DNA of 10,740 nucleotides, taken from the NCBI GenBank assembly GCA_009923345.1, contig RFTR01000049.1, positions 1 through 10,740 on the forward strand, in the 5' to 3' direction. Each line of letters opens with the position of its first letter. The first letter of the stretch is position 1. This document shows positions 6,891-10,740 of this stretch, piece after piece. Both the position numbers and the translations under genes were made by a program. Below the pieces are notes generated by a model. It saw nothing but the letters and a program-made list of their open reading frames with translations. It was not told the origin of the DNA and ran no database searches. Origin of the DNA: Betaproteobacteria bacterium (GTDB lineage Bacteria; Pseudomonadota; Gammaproteobacteria; Burkholderiales; Burkholderiaceae_C).

Positions 6891-8981
6891 ATGTCTGCTG
6901 GTCTGAATTTCGCGCAACAAGAAGCCGTTAATTTCTTGCAGGGGCCTTGTCTGGTTCTCGCCGGTGCGGGCTCTGGCAAAACCCGCGTCATCACCCACAA
7001 AATCGGCCGCCTCATCCAAGTCGGATGTGAGCCGCAACGCATTGCCGCCATCACATTCACCAACAAAGCTGCGGCTGAAATGCGCGAGCGTGCCAAGCAA
7101 TTGATCGGCAAAGCCGCTAGCGAGGTGTTGATTTGCACCTTCCACGCCTTGGGCGTGCGCATGTTGCGCCAAAACGGCACAGCAGTGGGTCTCAAACCGC
7201 AATTCACGATCATGGACAGCGCGGACGTCACCAGCATCTTGAAAGACGCGGGTGGCACTACCGACTCCGCCACGGCTCGCCAATGGCAATGGACGATCAG
7301 CCTGTGGAAAAACATGGGGCTCAATTCCGAGCAAGCACTAGCCATCGCCAAAGACGACAACGAACGCACCATCGCCAAAATCATGGCACGTTACGAAGAG
7401 CGTTTAAGTGCTTACCAAAGCGTGGACTTTGACGACCTGATCGGTCTGCCCCTCAAACTTTTGCAAAACCACGACGATGTGCGTGAGAAATGGCAAGCCC
7501 AACTCGCCCATGTGCTGGTCGACGAATACCAAGACACCAACGCCACGCAATACGAAGTGCTCAAGTGTTTGGTGGGCAATAACGCCCGCTTCACTGCGGT
7601 GGGCGACGACGACCAATCGATCTATGGCTGGCGCGGCGCCACGCTTGACAACTTACGCCGTTTGCCGCAAGACTTTCCCGCGCTCAAAGTCATCAAGCTC
7701 GAGCAAAACTACCGATCTACCGCCGCGATTTTGCGCGCTGCCAACCAAGTGATTGCAGCGAATCCCAAGCTGTTTCCCAAAACTTTGTTTTCAGAACTGG
7801 GTGAAGGCGAACCGGTGCGTGTGGTGGATGCCGATAACGAGGAACACGAGGCAGAGCGTGTGGTCGCGCGCATTCAGTCTTTGCGCAATGGCGTAGACAC
7901 GGCAGCAGGCTCACAGCACAAAGAACTGCAAGACTTCGCCGTGCTCTATCGCGCCAACCACCAAGCGCGGGTGCTAGAGAAGGCTTTTCGTAAAGCGCAA
8001 ATTCCTTACAAAGTATCCGGCGGGCAAAGTTTTTTTGACCGTGCTGAGATTCGCGATCTTTGCGCATGGTTGCGCTTGTGGGTGAACAACGATGACGACC
8101 CAGCTTTTTTGCGCGCCGTCACCACGCCTAAGCGCGGTATTGGCCATCAAACTTTACAAAGCTTGGGGCTCTTTGCCACGCAGTACAAAGTGAGTTTGTT
8201 TGAAGCATTGTTTAGCAGCAGTTTGCCTTCTGTGCTGAATGCGCGCGCAGTAGGAAGCCTGCACGAGTTCGGCCGTTTTGTGAACGACCTCGCCTACCGC
8301 GCCAAACACACCAAGGGCGCCGAAGACGCACGTGCGTTTTTAAACACCTGGCTCAAAGACATCGATTACGAAAAACATCTCTACGACGCAGAAGACAGCC
8401 CGCAAATGGCCACTGCACGCTGGACGCATGTGATGGAGTTTTGCGATTGGATGACTCAGCGTTGTGGTGGCGAGATAGAGGATACCGCTGGCGCAACGAT
8501 CGCGTCTGAGCAAAAAAACTTGCTCGAGGTCGCACAAACTATCGCCTTGCTGTCGACTCTGAACGAGCGCGAAAAAGACCAAAACGTGGTGACACTCTCG
8601 ACGCTCCACGCAGCCAAAGGTTTGGAGTGGCCCCATGTCATGCTGATCGGTGTGACCGAAGGCATGTTGCCGTTTCGCATGGACGACGAGGCTGGTAGCG
8701 AACACTCCAATGAAAGTTTGGTCACCCGCTTAGAGGAAGAACGTCGCCTGATGTATGTGGGCATCACCCGCGCCAAAAACACCTTGTCAGTGAGCTGGAC
8801 CAAACGCCGCAAAAAAGGCCGCGACATGGTGGTCTCGCACCCCAGTCGATTCATCGCCGAAATGGCCTTGGACAAAACCACCGTGCAAGAAGATCCGCGC
8901 GAGAAGTTGCGGGCGTTGAGGGCTGAATTTGCTTTGCGGGCGAGTGCGGCGGCTGAGGCGGCGGCGCTGGCGAATAAGTAG
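6891..8981 (+). CDS. rep: ATP-dependent DNA helicase Rep (UvrD/Rep family)
   Basis: A 696-residue superfamily 1A helicase that moves 3' to 5' on single-stranded DNA, removes proteins ahead of replication forks and assists restart. Motifs in order: Walker A AGAGSGKT at 24-31; Walker B DEYQDTN at 211-217; GDDDQSIYGWRGA from 238; QNYRS at 272-276; TPKRGIG, the Rep-like form of this motif; STLHAAKGLEW from 570; and VGITRAKN from 623. The length is near that of Rep (673) and shorter than UvrD (720); together with the PKR motif this favours Rep over UvrD or PcrA. ATG 6891 is chosen since MSAGLNFAQQEAV is the normal N-terminus; no Shine-Dalgarno sequence precedes it. The C-terminal tail is rich in alanine. 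The gene is divergent from the AEC transporter and convergent with the RfaH-like gene. Confidence 0.95.
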   Translation: MSAGLNFAQQEAVNFLQGPCLVLAGAGSGKTRVITHKIGRLIQVGCEPQRIAAITFTNKAAAEMRERAKQLIGKAASEVLICTFHALGVRMLRQNGTAVGLKPQFTIMDSADVTSILKDAGGTTDSATARQWQWTISLWKNMGLNSEQALAIAKDDNERTIAKIMARYEERLSAYQSVDFDDLIGLPLKLLQNHDDVREKWQAQLAHVLVDEYQDTNATQYEVLKCLVGNNARFTAVGDDDQSIYGWRGATLDNLRRLPQDFPALKVIKLEQNYRSTAAILRAANQVIAANPKLFPKTLFSELGEGEPVRVVDADNEEHEAERVVARIQSLRNGVDTAAGSQHKELQDFAVLYRANHQARVLEKAFRKAQIPYKVSGGQSFFDRAEIRDLCAWLRLWVNNDDDPAFLRAVTTPKRGIGHQTLQSLGLFATQYKVSLFEALFSSSLPSVLNARAVGSLHEFGRFVNDLAYRAKHTKGAEDARAFLNTWLKDIDYEKHLYDAEDSPQMATARWTHVMEFCDWMTQRCGGEIEDTAGATIASEQKNLLEVAQTIALLSTLNEREKDQNVVTLSTLHAAKGLEWPHVMLIGVTEGMLPFRMDDEAGSEHSNESLVTRLEEERRLMYVGITRAKNTLSVSWTKRRKKGRDMVVSHPSRFIAEMALDKTTVQEDPREKLRALRAEFALRASAAAEAAALANK

Positions 8982-8996
8982 CTTGCGCTAGTTTTT
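8979..8996 (+). terminator. Weak possible terminator of rep
   Basis: TAGC at 8979-8982 pairs with GCTA at 8987-8990, followed by GTTTTTG. The four-pair stem is short and its first bases are the rep stop codon itself, so this is a weak candidate only. The rest of the gap to the RfaH-like gene (to 9061) shows nothing else. Confidence 0.22.
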
Positions 8997-9061
8997 GTTG
9001 TCGCCCAGACGCTGCAAAAATCACCTACACGCACTTAAAGTTCAGGTCGCTATGGCAGAAA

Positions 9062-9559
9062 TTACGCAACGCGCAAGCTGTCCAAAGTGACGCGCAATTT
9101 TTGCGGCTGTCCCAGTAGCTCCACCAAAACAAAAGCGCGGGTCTCGCCATCGTGGGCTAGGTATTGGCCTTCTAAACCTTTCAATGGGCCGTTGGCAACG
9201 CGCACATTGCTGCCCACCTCAAACAAACGCTCGACCGCCTCAGGGGGAGCTTGGCGTAAAAACTCCATCAACTCTGGCGGCACTTTGGCGGGGATATGGC
9301 CAAAACTCACCAATTTGCTGACGCCCAAAGTGGAGCGAATAGGCCCCCAGTTTTGGGTGGTGTCGTCCAATTGGATGAACAGGTAGCGGCTAAACATAGG
9401 CTCGACCACACGCAAAACGCGTTGGTTGCGCAACTTTTCGACCTCTATGGTCGGCAAAAAGCATTCGAAACCTTGGTTTTGCAGGTTTTCTAAAGCTCTA
9501 GTTTCTTGGCGGGGCTTGGTATGGACGACATACCAAGCTGCATTGCTTATTTCTGGCAT
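9062..9559 (-). CDS. rfaH: RfaH-like NusG paralogue (transcription antitermination factor)
   Basis: A 165-residue protein, about the length of RfaH (162). It has a NusG N-terminal (NGN) domain from AWYVVHTKPRQE (residues 8-19) through PMFSRYLFIQL (54-64) to about 103, then a linker, and a KOW domain from about residue 115 (VGSNVRVANGPLKGLEG). RfaH-type proteins bind RNA polymerase paused at an ops element in the non-template strand and prevent termination in long operons, often for surface polysaccharide. The shorter length than NusG, and a locus without the secE, rplK and rplA partners of nusG, favour an RfaH-type role. The ATG at 9557-9559 gives MPEISNAAWYVV. An upstream in-frame ATG at 9622 would add 21 residues that do not look conserved. 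No Shine-Dalgarno sequence is visible. The neighbours are rep (convergent) and the phasin (divergent). No polysaccharide operon is in view, so its target must lie elsewhere. Confidence 0.82.
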   Translation of the reverse strand: MPEISNAAWYVVHTKPRQETRALENLQNQGFECFLPTIEVEKLRNQRVLRVVEPMFSRYLFIQLDDTTQNWGPIRSTLGVSKLVSFGHIPAKVPPELMEFLRQAPPEAVERLFEVGSNVRVANGPLKGLEGQYLAHDGETRAFVLVELLGQPQKLRVTLDSLRVA

Positions 9560-9630
9560 GTTGTTTTTTATGGTTTTGAGACTTGTTCTTATCTTACTGA
9601 ATTTTGATAATTGCTTACACACAAGCTTAG

Positions 9631-9659
9631 GCTTGCGTGATAGAGACGCTATCGCAAGC
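9631..9659. other. Bulged hairpin upstream of the RfaH-like gene
   Basis: GCTTGCG/ATAG at 9631-9643 is complementary to CTATCGCAAGC at 9649-9659: eleven pairs with a two-base TG bulge and a five-base loop. It lies 72 bases before the RfaH-like start on the minus strand and 142 before the phasin start. No T-run follows on either strand, so it is not a clear terminator. It may be a leader structure or a binding site. Confidence 0.4.
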
Positions 9660-9663
9660 TCAC

Positions 9664-9682
9664 CTTGCTGCTTGCTGCTTGC
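9664..9682. repeat. Short tandem repeat (7-base unit CTTGCTG, 2.7 copies)
   Basis: CTTGCTG occurs at 9664-9670 and 9671-9677, followed by CTTGC. It is too short to assign a function. TTGCTG at 9672-9677 is 17 bases before TTAAAG at 9695-9700, a weak promoter-like spacing for the phasin gene. Slippage here could change promoter spacing, but this is speculation. Confidence 0.4.
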
Positions 9683-9701
9683 ACAAGTAACGGGTTAAAG
9701 T

Positions 9702-9720
9702 GCAGACTAGAGGGGTCTGC
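9702..9720. promoter_or_regulatory. Inverted repeat, candidate operator before the phasin gene
   Basis: GCAGAC at 9702-9707 and GTCTGC at 9715-9720 are perfect inverted arms around seven bases. GTTA at 9694-9697 and TAAC at 9721-9724 add a broken outer arm. The overall size (19 bases) suits a dimeric TetR-type regulator. The encoded candidate is the PhaD-like protein two genes to the right. The same arms could also form an RNA hairpin in the phasin leader. Confidence 0.38.
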
Positions 9721-9800
9721 TAACAGCCAAGGCTTGAAGTCTTCTAAGAAAACTTAAGTTCGACCGGCACCTCTGCAACACCAACTTTGAAAGTTTCGCC

Positions 9801-10244
9801 ATGTCCACCAAAAACCCTTTTGACCCTGCCCACATGACAGACAACGTGAAAGAACAGGCGCAGCAAATTTGGCTCGCTGGCCTTGGCGCATTTTCGAAAG
9901 CGCAACAAGAAGGCACCAAAGCCTTCGAAAAACTCGTGACCGACGGCATCACCATGCAGCGCAAAGTGCAACAAACCGCCGCCGAGAAAATCGCCGAGGC
10001 CACTGAGAAAGCCACCATGGCCGCGCACACCCTAAACGAGCGCGCCACGGGCCAGTGGGACAAGTTAGAAAACATCTTCGAAGACCGAGTAGCCAAAGCC
10101 CTGCACCGCATGGGCATGCCCTCCGCGCAAGACCTCCAAGACCTGCAAGCGCGAATCGCCGCGCTAGAAGCGCAACTTGGCGGCAAAGCTACAGCGACTA
10201 AAAAAACAGCCGCCAAAACCAAGCCAGCCGCGGCAAAGAAGTAA
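9801..10244 (+). CDS. Phasin family protein (PhaF/PhaI type, PHA granule associated)
   Basis: A 147-residue protein of the poly(hydroxyalkanoate) granule-associated phasin family. The N-terminal half carries the family's amphipathic core QIWLAGLGAFSKAQQEG (about 22-38). A predicted coiled-coil segment LQDLQARIAALEAQL lies at 112-126, and the last 21 residues are a lysine- and alanine-rich tail (TKKTAAKTKPAAAKK). In PhaF of pseudomonads and in PhaM-type proteins such histone-like tails bind DNA and help share granules between daughter cells, so a DNA-binding role is a fair inference, although this tail is short. No signal peptide. The ATG at 9801 is preceded by only a weak GAAAG at 9789-9793. 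The following TetR gene starts 38 bases after the stop, so the two may be co-transcribed. The family is clear; which phasin subtype is less so. Confidence 0.88.
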   Translation: MSTKNPFDPAHMTDNVKEQAQQIWLAGLGAFSKAQQEGTKAFEKLVTDGITMQRKVQQTAAEKIAEATEKATMAAHTLNERATGQWDKLENIFEDRVAKALHRMGMPSAQDLQDLQARIAALEAQLGGKATATKKTAAKTKPAAAKK

Positions 10245-10250
10245 CAGCCT

Positions 10251-10273
10251 TAATTGGGGTCAGAACCTAATTA
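10251..10273. promoter_or_regulatory. Imperfect inverted repeat between phasin and TetR genes
   Basis: TAATTGGGGT at 10251-10260 and AACCTAATTA at 10264-10273 are inverted arms with two mismatches around CAG. It ends nine bases before the TetR start, where an autoregulatory operator would be expected. GGGGTCAG here resembles GGGGTCTG at 9712-9719 in the repeat before the phasin gene. A string of the type TTGGGGTCAGA also occurs, from memory, as a dispersed intergenic motif in other proteobacterial genomes, so it may instead be part of a repeat family. Confidence 0.35.
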
Positions 10274-10282
10274 ATTTCCAAT

Positions 10283-10740
10283 ATGAAGAAAGCACCCCGT
10301 CGAACTGCTGAGCGGATTTTGGGGGTGACGCTGGAGCTTTTTAACCGCTTTGGCGAACCCAATGTCTCGACAACGCTGATTTCCTCCGAGCTCAATATCA
10401 GCCCAGGGAATTTGTATTACCACTTCCCCGCCAAGGACGAGTTGGTCAATGCGCTGTTTACGCGTTATGAAACAGCGCTCAACGAACTACTTAGCGCTGC
10501 GCCCGGAGTGCACGATGTAGAAGACGCTTGGTTTTTCATGCACACCTTGTTTGAATTGGTCTGGCAATACCGATTTTTATACCGCGACTTAAACGACCTA
10601 CTCAGCAAAAACCGTCGGCTAGAAGCACAGATTAAAGATGGGCTGCTGCACAAAACAACCGCTTTTAGAACTGTCCTCGACAGCCTTGAGCATGAGGGCG
10701 TATTGGCTATCACCGTATCAGAGCGCGAAGCCACCGCCAC
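10283..10740 (+). CDS. PhaD-like TetR/AcrR family regulator, N-terminal part
   Basis: The frame is open from ATG 10283 to the window end (152 codons), so the C-terminus lies outside. The protein opens MKKAPRRTAERILGVTLELFNRFGEPN, written here as two stretches: MKKAPRRTAERIL then GVTLELFNRFGEPN. The TetR helix-turn-helix lies at about 28-48, ending SPGNLYYHF (40-48). The FNRFGEPNVST and ISPGNLYYHF segments and the later YRFLYRDLNDLL resemble PhaD of pseudomonads, a TetR-type regulator of the phaC1 and phaI promoters. Position directly after a phasin gene supports a role in PHA granule control. No Shine-Dalgarno sequence is visible; the inverted repeat at 10251-10273 may be its operator. Family certain; the PhaD-like assignment rests on remembered similarity plus context. 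Confidence 0.85.
   Translation, partial: MKKAPRRTAERILGVTLELFNRFGEPNVSTTLISSELNISPGNLYYHFPAKDELVNALFTRYETALNELLSAAPGVHDVEDAWFFMHTLFELVWQYRFLYRDLNDLLSKNRRLEAQIKDGLLHKTTAFRTVLDSLEHEGVLAITVSEREATA

Noticed and set aside
6828..7334. In-frame open extension of the AEC transporter gene on the minus strand
   Set aside because: It is antisense over the start of rep and the encoded residues do not resemble a transporter. The first AEC helix begins at the GTG at 6827.
9613..9621. TTACACACA as a further DnaA box
   Set aside because: It departs from TTATNCACA at the fourth base and lies alone, far from the other boxes.
9560..9622. Longer start for the RfaH-like gene at 9622 (adds 21 residues)
   Set aside because: The NGN domain begins shortly after the ATG at 9559, giving the usual RfaH length. 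The extra residues look like translated leader.

Overview
The window looks like chromosome of a betaproteobacterium, most likely Burkholderiales/Comamonadaceae. This rests on recognisable protein families (PriA, Rep, a PhaF-type phasin beside a PhaD-like TetR regulator, a creatininase-family hydrolase, an AEC transporter), dense gene packing, and a G+C content that looks to be in the mid-fifties by eye. No insertion sequence, prophage, tRNA, rRNA or CRISPR array was found. The assignment is inference from protein character, not a database result.

Layout, left to right. (1) 1-1079: the 3' end of a histidine-phosphatase-family gene (+) converges on a creatininase-family amidohydrolase gene (-). 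(2) 1120-3330: a DsbD/ScsB-type protein-disulfide reductase (+), divergent from the creatininase gene. (3) 3331-3669: a 339-base gene-free stretch. It holds an AT-rich core, two DnaA boxes of the TTATNCACA type and three exact matches to the IHF core consensus. It is the most interesting part of the window and sits directly before priA. (4) 3670-5802: priA, the primosomal replication-restart helicase (+). (5) 5856-6827: an AEC-family membrane transporter (-), convergent with priA and divergent from rep. (6) 6891-8981: rep, a superfamily 1 helicase (+). (7) 9062-9559: a NusG paralogue of RfaH type (-), convergent with rep. (8) 9560-9800: a divergent intergenic region with a bulged hairpin, a short tandem repeat and a 6-base-arm inverted repeat. 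(9) 9801-10244: a phasin (+). (10) 10283-10740: a PhaD-like TetR regulator (+), cut by the window end.

Working together: PriA and Rep both act at stalled or collapsed replication forks, and the DnaA/IHF-type sites before priA suggest that this gene, or a replication-control locus beside it, responds to replication state. The phasin and the PhaD-like regulator form a polyhydroxyalkanoate-granule unit that resembles the pha gene linkage of pseudomonads. The disulfide reductase, creatininase-like enzyme and AEC transporter appear to be independent single-gene units. I see no clear new multi-gene defence or biosynthetic system. The best lead is the non-coding region before priA.
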